From Thalassoroseus pseudoceratinae (GTDB taxonomy: Bacteria; Planctomycetota; Planctomycetia; Planctomycetales; Planctomycetaceae): a DNA stretch of 64,000 nt. The position numbers and the translations under genes were made by a program. The stretch's first letter is position 1. Every line of letters starts with the position of its first letter. Location of the stretch: positions 930,001 through 994,000 of the forward strand of contig NZ_JAALXT010000002.1 in assembly GCF_011634775.1 (NCBI RefSeq), read 5' to 3'. Below, one piece after another: positions 1 through 9,577 of this stretch. Under the pieces are notes generated by a model. The model worked only from the letters and a program-made list of their open reading frames with translations, ran no database searches and had not been told where the DNA came from.

Positions 1-43
1 TGCTCAAAAAGAGCGTCAGCAAAATCAACATTGGCTTTCGCAT
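1..43 (-). CDS. Start of a secreted protein, cut by the window edge
   Basis: An ATG on the minus strand at 43 opens a reading frame that runs off the left edge after 14 codons. The residues read MRKPMLILLTLFLS, which is two positive residues followed by a hydrophobic run, as at the start of a signal peptide. Nothing of the mature protein is visible, so no function can be given. It is divergent from the sialate O-acetylesterase-like gene at 368. Confidence 0.5.
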   Translation of the reverse strand, partial: MRKPMLILLTLFLS

Positions 44-367
44 GACAATTCTCAAAGGTTGAGCAAAACGGTCCATGAATTCATGGTGATTATGAAAGGG
101 GATTTCGCGAGGGGGCTTCTCGAGGTGTGTTCTTCAGTCTACAGCCGGCGGGCCGAAGGTCAAGAACCCTCGGAATGCCAGTCGATCCTCATCAGTCACC
201 TCGCGTGTTCTTGGATTCCAAAGGTGTTCGGTTTGGCAACGCGACATTCTTCATCGCCGAGTCGCGTTTGGGATTGGACTTTCCCCTTGGTACAATTTCG
301 TGATGTGAGACGTGTATTGCGGTAGAAACTAAGACTTCGTCGATTTCACTTTTCAGGAAGATACTCC
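44..367. other. Intergenic region between divergent genes
   Basis: This 324-base gap separates a minus-strand secreted-protein start from the plus-strand gene at 368. It must hold promoters for both. I see no hairpin, repeat or convincing small gene. The 88-codon frame at 59-325 has no ribosome site and no recognisable content. Confidence 0.5.
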
Positions 368-1906
368 ATGCGCACTCTGACTTTTGCGTTTGCTCTCCTC
401 ATGGGGGCAGCCATGTCGTTTCCATCGGTTTTGGTTGCCGAGGTCAAGTTGGCGGCGATTTTCTCGAATCACATGGTCTTGCAACGCGATAAACCAGTTC
501 CGGTTTGGGGTTGGGCGGATGCGGGTGCCAAAGTGACGGTTGCCTTCGGCGATCAGAAGAAGTCGGTAACTGCGGACAAGACCGGCAAATGGACCGTCAA
601 ACTTGATCCCCTCGAAGCCACGGAAACGCCTCAGACACTTCAAGTTGGATCGAATCGCCACGATCGGTTGGTGAAAGTCACTGATGTGCTGGTTGGCGAG
701 GTTTGGCTAGGATCGGGGCAATCCAACATGGCGATGACCGTGTCCCGCGCTTTGGATTTCGAGTCTGAGAAAGCCAACGCGGATTATCCTCAGATTCGGA
801 TGTTCAAAGAATCTTCCGGCGGAGCCGCGAAGCCACAAGCGGATGCAAAAGGCGGATGGGTCATTTGTTCGCCGAAAAGTGTGGGAAGTTTCTCGGCGAC
901 ACTGTACTTCTTTGGCCGGGAACTTCACCGTAAACTTGATGTGCCGATCGGTTTGATCAATTCTTCGGTCGGTGGGACACCGATTGAGTCGTGGGTAGCT
1001 GCCGATGCACAAGCGAATGTTGCAGAACTCAAAGAAAGCCATGCCGCCGCCGTCAAAGCCTACGAGAGTTTTGATGTCGCTAAAGCGCAAGCACAATACG
1101 AGAAAGCCCTTGCTCAGTGGAAAACCCGGGCAACCAAAGCTAAGGCTGATGGCAAGAAGGTTCCACGACGTCCCACCAACCTAGCCGAACGCCATCAACG
1201 CCGGAGCGGTCCTGGCGGACTATTCAACGGCAAAATTGCACCACTGATTCCTTACGCGATTCGCGGAGCGATTTGGTATCAGGGTGAAGCGAATTCGCAT
1301 GCGGAAAAAGGGAGTCTCTACCAGTATCAACTCCCGTTGCTCGTTGAAGACTGGCGGGAACGTTGGGGCGAGGAATTCCCGTTTGCGTGGGTTCAGCTAC
1401 CGAATTACGAACGAGCCGGTGAAGGTTGGATGTTGGTTCGAGAGGGAATGTTGAAGTCACTCCGACTTCCCAAAACTGGGATGGCGATCACCGTTGACAT
1501 TGGGGAAGCCAACGACATTCATCCGCGAAACAAGCAAGATGTCGGTCGGCGATTGGCGTTTTGGGCTCTCGGTGATGTGTACGATTTCGACATTGTGACC
1601 AGCGGCCCAGTGCCATCGGGGCACGAAATCAAAAACGGTGAAGTGATCGTCTCCTTCCGTCACGTGGGAGACGGACTACGAGCGAAAAGCGGCGAACTGA
1701 AAGGGTTTGTCATCGCAGGAACAGATGGCCAATGGAAACCAGCCACGGCGAAAATCCGAGACAATGTGGTCGTCGTTTCCCATCCGGAGATCAGTAGCCC
1801 TGTTGCGGTTCGTTATGCTTGGAAAGCGAATCCAGACGGCAATCTGACGAACTCGGCTGGTCTGCCAGCATCTCCATTCCGTATCAGCGATGATCACGCA
1901 GAGTAA
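368..1906 (+). CDS. Sialate O-acetylesterase-like SGNH hydrolase (SASA family)
   Basis: This is a 512-residue secreted carbohydrate esterase. Residues 1-24 form a signal peptide. An N-terminal beta domain (about 25-100, with VLQRDKPVPVWGWA) is typical of bacterial sialate O-acetylesterases. The catalytic serine lies in GSGQSNMA near residue 117, and the DxxH pair is in NDIHPRNK near 383. IWYQGEAN near 298 is another family block. The family removes O-acetyl groups from sialic acids or from plant and algal polysaccharides; in planctomycetes the polysaccharide role is more likely, but the substrate is not readable from sequence. It stands alone, with a convergent phosphatase gene downstream. 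Confidence 0.88.
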   Translation: MRTLTFAFALLMGAAMSFPSVLVAEVKLAAIFSNHMVLQRDKPVPVWGWADAGAKVTVAFGDQKKSVTADKTGKWTVKLDPLEATETPQTLQVGSNRHDRLVKVTDVLVGEVWLGSGQSNMAMTVSRALDFESEKANADYPQIRMFKESSGGAAKPQADAKGGWVICSPKSVGSFSATLYFFGRELHRKLDVPIGLINSSVGGTPIESWVAADAQANVAELKESHAAAVKAYESFDVAKAQAQYEKALAQWKTRATKAKADGKKVPRRPTNLAERHQRRSGPGGLFNGKIAPLIPYAIRGAIWYQGEANSHAEKGSLYQYQLPLLVEDWRERWGEEFPFAWVQLPNYERAGEGWMLVREGMLKSLRLPKTGMAITVDIGEANDIHPRNKQDVGRRLAFWALGDVYDFDIVTSGPVPSGHEIKNGEVIVSFRHVGDGLRAKSGELKGFVIAGTDGQWKPATAKIRDNVVVVSHPEISSPVAVRYAWKANPDGNLTNSAGLPASPFRISDDHAE

Positions 1907-1938
1907 GATCGCAGTGGACCGTTGCGGTCGAGGTGCAG

Positions 1939-2361
1939 CTATGCAATCGCCTTGACCGCGTTTTGTACTTGCTCAAAGAGTCGCGGGGAGATGTCAGCCG
2001 GTCCGTCGGCGGAAACCTGCATAACCGCTTGAGTGAAAGAAGTTTTGTCGAACAGCGACATCGCCGCTGCCGCCATGCAGACGGATCGGCTCATCCCGGC
2101 GGAGCAACACACGAGTGTGGGAACTTCCGCTTCCACAAACTCGGTAATGGTTTGCGCAACTATCTTCAGAAGCCACTCTGAGTTTTCACCGCCATCTGAG
2201 AGTGGAAAACGGCAACGAATCAATTCGCGAGGTAATTCCGCGAACGCCTCGCTATCGGCGAGTTCCACAATGGCTTTGATACCCGCGTCACAAACCAACC
2301 GCGGGTCGCGCAATGTTCCCTCGTTGCCAATCCAAAGTGCGTGAGGCGGAATTCTTCGCAT
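1939..2361 (-). CDS. Dual-specificity / tyrosine phosphatase-like protein
   Basis: This is a small cytoplasmic protein of 140 residues. It carries the Cx5R phosphatase loop: Cys86 and Arg92 in CCSAGMSRS, followed by a helix rich in alanine. Asp56 in PLSDGG is a plausible general acid. The size and LWIGNEG-type N-terminus fit the compact DSP-like phosphatases. The ATG at 2361 was preferred over an upstream TTG at 2400 because the residues between do not look conserved and a GGGA sits five bases before the ATG. It lies just downstream of the ErpA-type gene on the same strand, with a short hairpin (2434-2451) between. Substrate unknown. Confidence 0.75.
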   Translation of the reverse strand: MRRIPPHALWIGNEGTLRDPRLVCDAGIKAIVELADSEAFAELPRELIRCRFPLSDGGENSEWLLKIVAQTITEFVEAEVPTLVCCSAGMSRSVCMAAAAMSLFDKTSFTQAVMQVSADGPADISPRLFEQVQNAVKAIA

Positions 2362-2474
2362 CCATATCCCGATCGAAAAAGCTGGGTCAACAGATCGCAA
2401 CCCAGCGCTCGATTGTATCCGATACGAAGCGATCCTGGGATGAGTCCCAGGCGGCGAATTTGACTCGGTCTTAA

Positions 2475-2831
2475 CTACGCCGAGAAGCTGCTACCACAAC
2501 CGCAAGATTTGACAGCGTTTGGGTTGTTGAAGGTGAAGCCGCGACGTTCGATGCTTTCGTGGAAGTCGATCGTCGTGCCATCGAGGAACAACTCGCTCTT
2601 CTTGTCGACGGCGATACGAACACCATGTTGTTCGCTGACGGAATCTTTCTCGGCGTCGGCTTTGTCGTCGAAGCCCAAAGCGTATTGGAAACCGCTGCAT
2701 CCACCGCCAGCCACGCCAACGCGGAGCATCGTGTTCTCAGGGTATCCACCTTCGGAGATGACTCGCTTGACTTCCTTCGCGGCGGATTCGGTCAAGTTGA
2801 TGGCAGACTTTTCGGTCAGTTGAACGGTCAT
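2475..2831 (-). CDS. erpA: A-type iron-sulfur carrier (HesB/IscA/ErpA family)
   Basis: This 118-residue protein binds and delivers Fe-S clusters to client apoproteins in the cytoplasm. The three ligand cysteines of the family are present: Cys45 in GGGCSGFQY, and Cys110 and Cys112 in [11 protein letters not shown] at the C-terminus. Length matches ErpA/IscA (about 110-120). AGGAGA lies nine bases before the ATG. No isc or suf genes lie nearby, so the exact member (ErpA or IscA/SufA) is not settled; single-copy A-type carriers away from isc clusters are often ErpA. Confidence 0.9.
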   Translation of the reverse strand: MTVQLTEKSAINLTESAAKEVKRVISEGGYPENTMLRVGVAGGGCSGFQYALGFDDKADAEKDSVSEQHGVRIAVDKKSELFLDGTTIDFHESIERRGFTFNNPNAVKSCGCGSSFSA

Positions 2832-3074
2832 GATGGAGTTTCTCCTGGGCCGTTAGAGTTGGCGACTTTGATTGTGTTCAGTCTAATTCGAGAGACACGA
2901 CACGCGGCAACTCCGCGAATCGGTACCGTAGTATAATCGTCTTCGATCGGAATGACGAGGGGTTTTTCGGTTTGGAATTTGGGATTCCTTTCGAAGAAAC
3001 CGTCGGATTTGCATTCTTGGCCATCTATTCGTATGTATCTATGGGCCACAAATTCGATGCGAGAGGGGATCAGA

Positions 3075-4085
3075 ATGGCTGCCGAACCGCGTATTGTCCG
3101 CTTGTCCGAACTGGAAACCGGGCAGAGTGGAGACTGTTTTGTGATCTTAACCGAGAAGAATCGTCACACCACTCGCGACGGTAAACCCTTCTACCGCATT
3201 GGTTTCCGTGATTCAGCGCGGGCGGTGACGGCGATGGTTTGGCAGGATTCCGCTTGGTTCGAAGAGTGTGAGAGCCAATGGCAACCCGATCAGTACTACA
3301 AAATTCGCTGTCGATACGAAGAAACCTCGTACGGACCCCAGGTCGACATTGATCGGATTCGGGAAGTGGTCGAAGCGGATACCGCCGACGGATTCGACAT
3401 TGCGGAATTTCATCCTCATACGCGATTTGACATCGATGAACTGGAACAGCGACTTCGACAGATCGCTCAGGAAGAAATTTCTGATCCTGCGCTCAAGCGG
3501 TTGGTGTTGGAATTGTTGATCGATCATGCGGAATTGCTGCGGAAACTACCGGCCGCCACACGGAATCATCATGCTTATACCGGCGGGTATCTGGAACACG
3601 TGGTTGCAGTGACGGAAACGGCGGTGTATTTGGCTGATAAGTACGACACCCACTACCCCAACATGCAGCCGAGGTTGTCCAAGTCGTTAGTCGTAGCTGG
3701 TGCGATTTTGCATGATGTCGGCAAGATCGCGGAATTGCGTTATCGACCGCAGGGCAGCCAATACACGGCCGAAGGACGGTTGATTGGTCACATCCTGCTC
3801 GGTCGTGACATGGTCCGCGAGAAAGCGGCAACGATTCCGGATTTCGATGCCGAAGTTTTGCTTCGGTTAGAGCACATCATCGTCGCTCATCAGAACCTGC
3901 CGGAATGGGGCTCGCCGGTAGCTCCGCACACGCCAGAAGCTCTCCTGGTGCACATCGCCGACGATGCCGACGCGAAATTCCACATGCTCGCGATGGCGTT
4001 GTCGGCTCCTGCAGACAATTCCGAATTCACCGACCGTCAGAATCCACTCCGACGAACAATCTTCCGCGGGTTCGTGGATGAATAA
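3075..4085 (+). CDS. YhaM-like 3'-5' exoribonuclease, OB-fold plus HD domain
   Basis: A 336-residue cytoplasmic protein. Residues 10-100 form an OB-fold nucleic-acid-binding domain (GDCFVILTEKN, followed by a tRNA_anti-type fold). Residues 150-325 form an HD phosphohydrolase domain with the metal pair His213-Asp214 in ILHDVGKIAEL, plus downstream HIIVAHQ. This arrangement matches Bacillus YhaM (CBF1), a 3'-5' exonuclease. The ATG at 3075 follows GAGAGGGG; an upstream in-frame extension to 2952 is poorly credible. It is divergent from the erpA-like gene with about 240 bases between them. The activity is inferred from family. Confidence 0.85.
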   Translation: MAAEPRIVRLSELETGQSGDCFVILTEKNRHTTRDGKPFYRIGFRDSARAVTAMVWQDSAWFEECESQWQPDQYYKIRCRYEETSYGPQVDIDRIREVVEADTADGFDIAEFHPHTRFDIDELEQRLRQIAQEEISDPALKRLVLELLIDHAELLRKLPAATRNHHAYTGGYLEHVVAVTETAVYLADKYDTHYPNMQPRLSKSLVVAGAILHDVGKIAELRYRPQGSQYTAEGRLIGHILLGRDMVREKAATIPDFDAEVLLRLEHIIVAHQNLPEWGSPVAPHTPEALLVHIADDADAKFHMLAMALSAPADNSEFTDRQNPLRRTIFRGFVDE

Positions 4086-4221
4086 GGGACGTTCCGCCGT
4101 TTGGACCGAGATGCCATCTGAAATTGCACACGCTTGACCGCAAGCAGTCGGAATCGCAAACTGAGCCGGTGGTTCCGAGTGGACGGAGACTTTTCGGCAG
4201 ACTTAATAGATGAGGTCCATC

Positions 4222-5520
4222 ATGCGAATGCGTTCTTGGCAGGCGGCCGTTGTGGCTATGGGGTTGATGGCGGTGACGGGGTGCGGCGGTGGAGAGAATC
4301 CACCGGATGTGAAAACCTCGCAACCGGGGGAAACGGCGAGTTCCTCTGAAGAACCAGCCGAGACCACAATGATGCGACTCGAAACCGAACCGTTTGGAAA
4401 GTGGACGGACCCGGCCGGTGAAACTCACCAGGTGACGAAATACATTCTCTCCAATGGACGTGTGACGGTTTCGATTATGGACTATGGCGCGATCGTGCAA
4501 TCGTTGATGACGCCGGATCGCAACGGTGAGATGGAGAACATCACGCTGGGATTCGATGACCTGGCGCCCTATGCCGACATGGACAAAAAAGACCCGTACT
4601 TCGGCGCGATTGTGGGGCGATATGGCAATCGAATCGCGGACGGGAAATTCAAGATCGATCTTCCCGAAGGCACCGCTGCGACCAACAACGGTGAAACCTA
4701 CACCTTGGCCACTAATAACGGGCCGCACCACCTGCATGGTGGTGATCGCGGCTTCAATGATGTCCTCTGGCACGCGCGACCGATGCCGGCCGACGTGACT
4801 AGTGACGGTAGTGTGGGCGTCCATCTGACATACATCAGCGCCGATGGGGAAGAAGGGTACCCAGGGCAGCTACGAAGTGAAGTGGTTTATCGTCTGACAC
4901 CGGACGACGAACTCCACATCGAGTATACCGCAAGCACCGATGATAAGGCGACACCGGTGAATCTCACGAATCACTGTTATTGGAATCTCGGTGGTGTGGA
5001 TTTACAGAATCCAGAGGCATCGGAAAGCATTTTGGATCATGAATTGATGCTGAACTGCGAACGCTATCTCCCGGTGGATGACACATTGATTCCGACGGGC
5101 GAATTGAAGTCGGTCCAAGGTACGGAATTTGATTTCACAAAGGCTCATCCAATCAAGAAGCACTTCGCTGATCTCAAAGGTGATGACGAGAAGGGGGGCT
5201 ACGATCACTGTTTCGTCACGCCGAACCTCGGGAAAGATCAACCGAAGCTCACATTGGTGGCTCGATTGTCTGATCCGAAATCCGGCCGCGTCATGGAGAT
5301 TGAAACCGATCAGCCCGGCATTCAGTTCTACACCGGGAACTTCCTGAGTGGCGGACCGTCGGACGCCGGTTTCCCCCAGCATCACGCCTTGTGCTTGGAA
5401 ACCCAACAACTTCCGGATTCGCCGAACCAGCCCGAGTTCCCTTCTGCGATTCTTGAACCCGGTCAAAGTTACAAGCACACGACAGTCCATCGGTTTTCGA
5501 CAATGGATGAGGATGAGTAA
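4222..5520 (+). CDS. galM: Aldose 1-epimerase (galactose mutarotase), lipoprotein
   Basis: A 432-residue enzyme interconverting alpha and beta anomers of hexoses. The N-terminus is a lipoprotein signal with lipobox VTGC, so it is probably anchored outside the cytoplasm rather than in it like Escherichia coli GalM. Catalytic residues are visible: HHLHGGDRGFND, the general acid His251 in NLTNHCYWNLGG, and the base Glu393 in LCLETQQLPDSPN. Start ATG 4222 has GAGG six bases ahead; ATG 4210 is four codons upstream and lacks this. No sugar-use genes flank it. Extracytoplasmic mutarotases fit planctomycete polysaccharide use. Confidence 0.92.
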   Translation: MRMRSWQAAVVAMGLMAVTGCGGGENPPDVKTSQPGETASSSEEPAETTMMRLETEPFGKWTDPAGETHQVTKYILSNGRVTVSIMDYGAIVQSLMTPDRNGEMENITLGFDDLAPYADMDKKDPYFGAIVGRYGNRIADGKFKIDLPEGTAATNNGETYTLATNNGPHHLHGGDRGFNDVLWHARPMPADVTSDGSVGVHLTYISADGEEGYPGQLRSEVVYRLTPDDELHIEYTASTDDKATPVNLTNHCYWNLGGVDLQNPEASESILDHELMLNCERYLPVDDTLIPTGELKSVQGTEFDFTKAHPIKKHFADLKGDDEKGGYDHCFVTPNLGKDQPKLTLVARLSDPKSGRVMEIETDQPGIQFYTGNFLSGGPSDAGFPQHHALCLETQQLPDSPNQPEFPSAILEPGQSYKHTTVHRFSTMDEDE

Positions 5521-5622
5521 AGTTCCGGGATTTGGCGGTGATCGATCGGACATTCGACTTGCGATAGATCCGATCGACTCGTTCTGCTCAATCCCTATTT
5601 CTAGTCTCTCGATTTCAAATCC

Positions 5623-6411
5623 ATGCCCCAACCAATTCTGGAACTCTTTCGCACCGTTGAGCCGCCACGTCAATGTTCGTATCTGCCGGACGAGACTGCA
5701 TCGCTCGAGTACCGTGTGGTAGGGCAAATTTCCGCGACCGAATATGAATCGTGGCTATCACGCGGTTGGCGGCGGCACGGTTGGCATTTCTTTCGGCCCG
5801 CGTGCCCGAATTGCGTGAAATGCCAATCGTTGCGAGTCGATGTCGCGGCATTTCAGCCCACGAAGAGCCAGCGTCGCACGCTCAAACGCAACTCGGATGT
5901 CCGGGTGGTCGTGCAACCAGCGAGTGTCAGCGAGGAGCATCTTCGTCTCTACAACGATTGGCACGCGGACATGCACGTTCGCAGCGGGTGGCGAGCCGAG
6001 GAAATCGATGCCCGGCAGTACTCGGAATCATTCTTGATGGGAGATTGGGAGTTCTCACAGGAGTTTCTGTATTTCCGGAACGATCGCCTAATCGGTGTCG
6101 GATTGGTGGACGTTCTCGCGGATTCGCTCTCCAGCGTGTACTTCTATCATGACCCGGAGTGGCGGCCGAATGGTCCCGGCACATTCACGATTCTTCAAGA
6201 GATCGAATATGCTCGCGCTCACGGCAAACGTTGGGTGTACTTGGGATACTACATCGCGGAATGTCAGTCGATGGCCTACAAGAACCGCTTCGGTCCCCAC
6301 GAGATTTTAGCCTGGTATCCGGAAGCCGATGAGTCTCCGCAGTGGAATCGTCCCGCGGACACCGATCCCGAAGGCCCAACTGATGGGACGACTTCGGCTA
6401 CTCGTCGATGA
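5623..6411 (+). CDS. bpt: Leucyl/arginyl-tRNA--protein transferase (Bpt/ATE family)
   Basis: This 262-residue enzyme transfers leucine (Bpt) or arginine (ATE1) from charged tRNA to acidic N-terminal residues of proteins, marking them for N-end-rule degradation. The ATE N-terminal domain is clear: RQCSYLPDETA near residue 18 and RPACPNCVKCQSLRV near 57-71, giving the characteristic cysteines. The C-terminal domain has the SSVYFYHDPEW and YLGYYIAECQSMAYK blocks of the GNAT-like fold. Length matches bacterial Bpt. The final 14 bases overlap the 3' end of the convergent membrane-protein gene. Confidence 0.92.
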   Translation: MPQPILELFRTVEPPRQCSYLPDETASLEYRVVGQISATEYESWLSRGWRRHGWHFFRPACPNCVKCQSLRVDVAAFQPTKSQRRTLKRNSDVRVVVQPASVSEEHLRLYNDWHADMHVRSGWRAEEIDARQYSESFLMGDWEFSQEFLYFRNDRLIGVGLVDVLADSLSSVYFYHDPEWRPNGPGTFTILQEIEYARAHGKRWVYLGYYIAECQSMAYKNRFGPHEILAWYPEADESPQWNRPADTDPEGPTDGTTSATRR

Positions 6412-8011
6412 ACGGAGACTCGGCTTCGTTGGCGACCACATCGGTTTTGCCGGCGTGCAGGATGGTCGAAATGCCTCGGACCATCGGGACAAAATTGATG
6501 AAAACCGCCAGCACCGACAGGGACGCCAGCACGGGCAGCACATAGTGGATATCGGTGTGGCCGGAGTCGATACGCTGCACGGTGGTGAATGGGTCGAGTA
6601 ATTGCATTGGGTGGTAGGTGCGGCGGTACTGACGGAAGTATTCCAGACTCAGTAACAGTTGCGGACCGGCCACCGCGGCCATCATCAAAATAAAGGTGAC
6701 CAACCGAGCATGTGCCGGTTTGATCCCGACACCAGCGGCATGCCCCCAACGTCCCAAGGCCGTGTTAAGACCACAGTACATCACCAAATACAGGCAGATT
6801 GCTACAACGCCTCTCAACTCGCGACCAAACTGCGAAACCAGCAAGGTCAAACGATCGACAAAGTCCGGAGCGATGCCGGTTCCTCCGCGAACACCATCGA
6901 ACGCTGCGACTCCGAACAGGTAGAACACGAAAATCATCGTCACATTGAGTAGCAACAGCAAATAACCCCGTGCTCCGCCAGGCATAAACGGCGTTTTGAT
7001 CAACCGCCATAACGTGCTGCCGCCAATGTGTCGACGGATGCGACGGGAAAGAGCATCGGGTTCGGCGGTCATTACCAAACCAAAAATTCCCCAGTGGATG
7101 CAGGATACGATTGCATAACCGTAGAAGATATCGCTGTCGATGCGTCCCAAGTCAACCAGTGCAAACACAACGAACGAAACGATCCAGAACAGCCAAAACT
7201 GAGCGGTCATCGTCAATCGGATTGCAGTGCTGCGGTTGTCTGTTTCGAAGGTGAGTTGTGCAATTGCGATTTGTCGGAGCAAAATGAAATAGGAAATCGC
7301 GACTACAAGACTGAGTCCGTTGACCAGCCAGAATTCACCTTCTGTAAACGGCAACGGTCGGAAATAGGTGGCTGCTGAGGCATATGCGATCATGGCCCAC
7401 ATCGCTGCGACAACCCCCATGAGCAATCCGACGGCGAGGGCCGCCTGTTGCGAGCGGTTTGTCGTCAGGGTGCTTGCCGTCACACTGATGCAACACAAAC
7501 AGAGGGAAACCAAAAACGACAACACCAGCAAGTAGGCTGCCAGCGCGGCGTCAAAGCCTTGCATGGTCGAGGCAAACGCAATAAACGGCGTGATAGCCGA
7601 GTAATAAATGAAAAGCTGCACGACGGCCGCCAACAGCTTCCCATTGACGATCTGTCCTGGCAGTAAGGTGGTCACGCTGAGCACTTCAAACGTTAGAAAG
7701 TCGCGTTCGGACTTCAAACTGAGGTAGGCATTGAAGGGGACAACCACCAGCGTGGCGATTGCAAGGGCGATGTAGAAGTAGAAGAAGAAGTCGCGACCGG
7801 CGGCTTCGTACTCGATTCGCTCACCCCACATCAACAGTCCGAACACGGCCGTCAGCCATGCGCCGGCGACGAGCAAAAAGAATGTGACGACGAACTGGCG
7901 GCTTTTCAGAGACTGCCGAACTTCCTTGATCAAAATCGGATTGCACCAGTCGGCAACCCGATCGACCCATGGTGGCACGGTGCGGATATTTTCGGCAGTG
8001 GTAGTACTCAT
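6398..8011 (-). CDS. ABC-2-type permease-like multi-pass membrane protein
   Basis: A 537-residue integral membrane protein with about twelve hydrophobic segments in two groups. The N-terminal part (WCNPILIKEVRQSLKSRQF followed by a membrane helix) is typical of ABC-2 permease subunits, where a conserved amphipathic stretch before TM1 contains KE-R. No ATPase gene is adjacent, so a partner must be elsewhere. Start ATG 8011 lies 15 bases after the stop of ygfZ; a TTG three codons upstream is also possible. Translational coupling with ygfZ is likely. Substrate unknown. Confidence 0.75.
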   Translation of the reverse strand: MSTTTAENIRTVPPWVDRVADWCNPILIKEVRQSLKSRQFVVTFFLLVAGAWLTAVFGLLMWGERIEYEAAGRDFFFYFYIALAIATLVVVPFNAYLSLKSERDFLTFEVLSVTTLLPGQIVNGKLLAAVVQLFIYYSAITPFIAFASTMQGFDAALAAYLLVLSFLVSLCLCCISVTASTLTTNRSQQAALAVGLLMGVVAAMWAMIAYASAATYFRPLPFTEGEFWLVNGLSLVVAISYFILLRQIAIAQLTFETDNRSTAIRLTMTAQFWLFWIVSFVVFALVDLGRIDSDIFYGYAIVSCIHWGIFGLVMTAEPDALSRRIRRHIGGSTLWRLIKTPFMPGGARGYLLLLLNVTMIFVFYLFGVAAFDGVRGGTGIAPDFVDRLTLLVSQFGRELRGVVAICLYLVMYCGLNTALGRWGHAAGVGIKPAHARLVTFILMMAAVAGPQLLLSLEYFRQYRRTYHPMQLLDPFTTVQRIDSGHTDIHYVLPVLASLSVLAVFINFVPMVRGISTILHAGKTDVVANEAESPFIDE

Positions 8012-8026
8012 CAATTTCAATTTCGA

Positions 8027-9175
8027 TTAGGTAACGTCGACATCGCGGGGCCAATAAACTTTCGCCGGTGTCCAGTCATCGGTGCAACGCACGAGGACGG
8101 TGTGCCCGGGGGCGATGAATTCACTCCGCACGTATCCCAATGCCCGGGCGTGGCTGTCAATCGGTGACAGAGTGTACGACGTGATGTGTCCGATCTCACG
8201 GCCCTCATGGTCAGCGATGCTCGAGCCAGGTGAGGGAAGATCGCCAACCTCCAATCGCAGCCCACGCAATTCCCGATTGACGTGGCCTAATGCATCGATA
8301 CGGGCGATCGGCTCCTGACCGAGATAACATCCCTTTTTGAAGTTGATGGCCTGAGGAGTTCGGGAGACTTCCTGTGCCAAATGATCTTCCGTGATGTCGA
8401 TGCCATAAAGCGGAAAGCCGTTTTGCACACGAAGTGTATGAAACGCAAACGCACCCCCTGGTTGCACGCCGTCTGAGTACAAGGCGGTCCAAAGTTCCGC
8501 AATCGTGTTTCGCTCGCCAGCCACCAGGAAACTCGGCATACCGAGCCAGTCCACATACCGAACCGACACCGTTGAATCCGACCACTCGTCTTCCCGGTGA
8601 TGGTACGGATCGGGTTCCGGTAACGGGAGTTTCAATGCCGCCAGTCGCTTCATCGCGTCTGGTCCGCAAATCAGCAACTCACTGAGTTCGCTCGACCACG
8701 ATTTGAATTCGACATCTTCGGTAATGAGGTAATGGTTGAAATGCTCTAGCAACGCTTCTTCGGACCCAATGACTGTCTCCAACCATAACGAGTCCGTCGT
8801 CGCAAACACGAAAATATGGGCGAGTACGCGACCTTTGGCGTTAGTGACGAATGCTTCACACCCCTGTCGGGGAGCAAGATTCTGAATATCGCCGGTGCAG
8901 AAGTTGTGGAGAAATTTGACGCGATCCGCGCCGGTGATTTCGATGTGTGACCGCGTCGAAAGATCGAACATCGCCGCCGTTTCGCGGGCTGCGGTGATCT
9001 CTGCGACCGGATCGCCATAATGGATGGCCTCTTCGAAGTCGTCGAATGGCTCGAACGCGGTCATCAGGGCGAATTCGCCACTGACGAATTGCATGGTCGT
9101 TGTGGCGGCGGCGTCGGCATCCGCAAAGACGCCCCCCTGTTTCCGCTGCACGGCCTTAATCGGACAAATCGACAT
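8027..9175 (-). CDS. ygfZ: YgfZ/GcvT-family folate-binding protein
   Basis: A 382-residue homologue of the glycine-cleavage T protein. The YgfZ signature KGCYLGQE is present near residue 280, in FKKGCYLGQEPIARI. YgfZ proteins bind tetrahydrofolate and assist maturation or repair of Fe-S enzymes such as MiaB. The N-terminal domain (DLSTRSHIEITGADRVKFL) and C-terminal barrel are both present. ATG 9175 is preceded by AGGGGAAGGG, so the longer frame to 9277 is not used. It is followed 15 bases later by the membrane-protein gene. It shares an Fe-S theme with the ErpA-type gene in this window. Confidence 0.9.
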   Translation of the reverse strand: MSICPIKAVQRKQGGVFADADAAATTTMQFVSGEFALMTAFEPFDDFEEAIHYGDPVAEITAARETAAMFDLSTRSHIEITGADRVKFLHNFCTGDIQNLAPRQGCEAFVTNAKGRVLAHIFVFATTDSLWLETVIGSEEALLEHFNHYLITEDVEFKSWSSELSELLICGPDAMKRLAALKLPLPEPDPYHHREDEWSDSTVSVRYVDWLGMPSFLVAGERNTIAELWTALYSDGVQPGGAFAFHTLRVQNGFPLYGIDITEDHLAQEVSRTPQAINFKKGCYLGQEPIARIDALGHVNRELRGLRLEVGDLPSPGSSIADHEGREIGHITSYTLSPIDSHARALGYVRSEFIAPGHTVLVRCTDDWTPAKVYWPRDVDVT

Positions 9176-9577
9176 CGAAACCCTTCCCCTAGGACGAAAT
9201 AAATCCCGACCAGCCCAATTTCCTCCTGCTGGCTGAAAGTCAACGCGGTCGATCCCGTTCGACCAAGTTTGATCCATCTCGCATTCGATCAGCCCGGGAC
9301 ATGAGATTCAACATCCGGCCCGTCTCACGCTGATCACTTGATACATATTGTGTTCTCATAGTCTAGCCGGACCAATTTGCGAAGTCATCGAAGTTCCACC
9401 AAGTTTTTTCTTGTTCGTCGAGATGAGAATTTCTCCACAGGTAGATGACGTTGGTTCGACGTCTGTTCGTCCGCTAGTTTCGCCGATATTCGTGGTGCTG
9501 TTCGACGATGTGGGGCTGTGAGCGGTTGATTTGTGATTGTTAAGATTTCTGTCTTGTGAGAGCCCAAAATCAATGGT
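9176..9577. other. Intergenic region between panB and ygfZ
   Basis: About 400 bases lie between the panB stop and the ygfZ start, both minus strand. The gap is long enough for a separate ygfZ promoter. I see no strong hairpin, repeat or coding frame with a ribosome site. Confidence 0.4.

Noticed and set aside
59-325. 88-codon plus-strand frame
   Set aside because: No ribosome site, no recognisable residues, lies in a promoter gap between divergent genes.
2434-2451. Hairpin CCTGGGA/TCCCAGG as a terminator
   Set aside because: Seven-base stem, no T-run on either strand; left as a minor inverted repeat.
4027-4824. 265-codon minus-strand frame
   Set aside because: Runs through the lipoprotein signal of the aldose epimerase gene in antisense and reads as Arg/His-rich noise.
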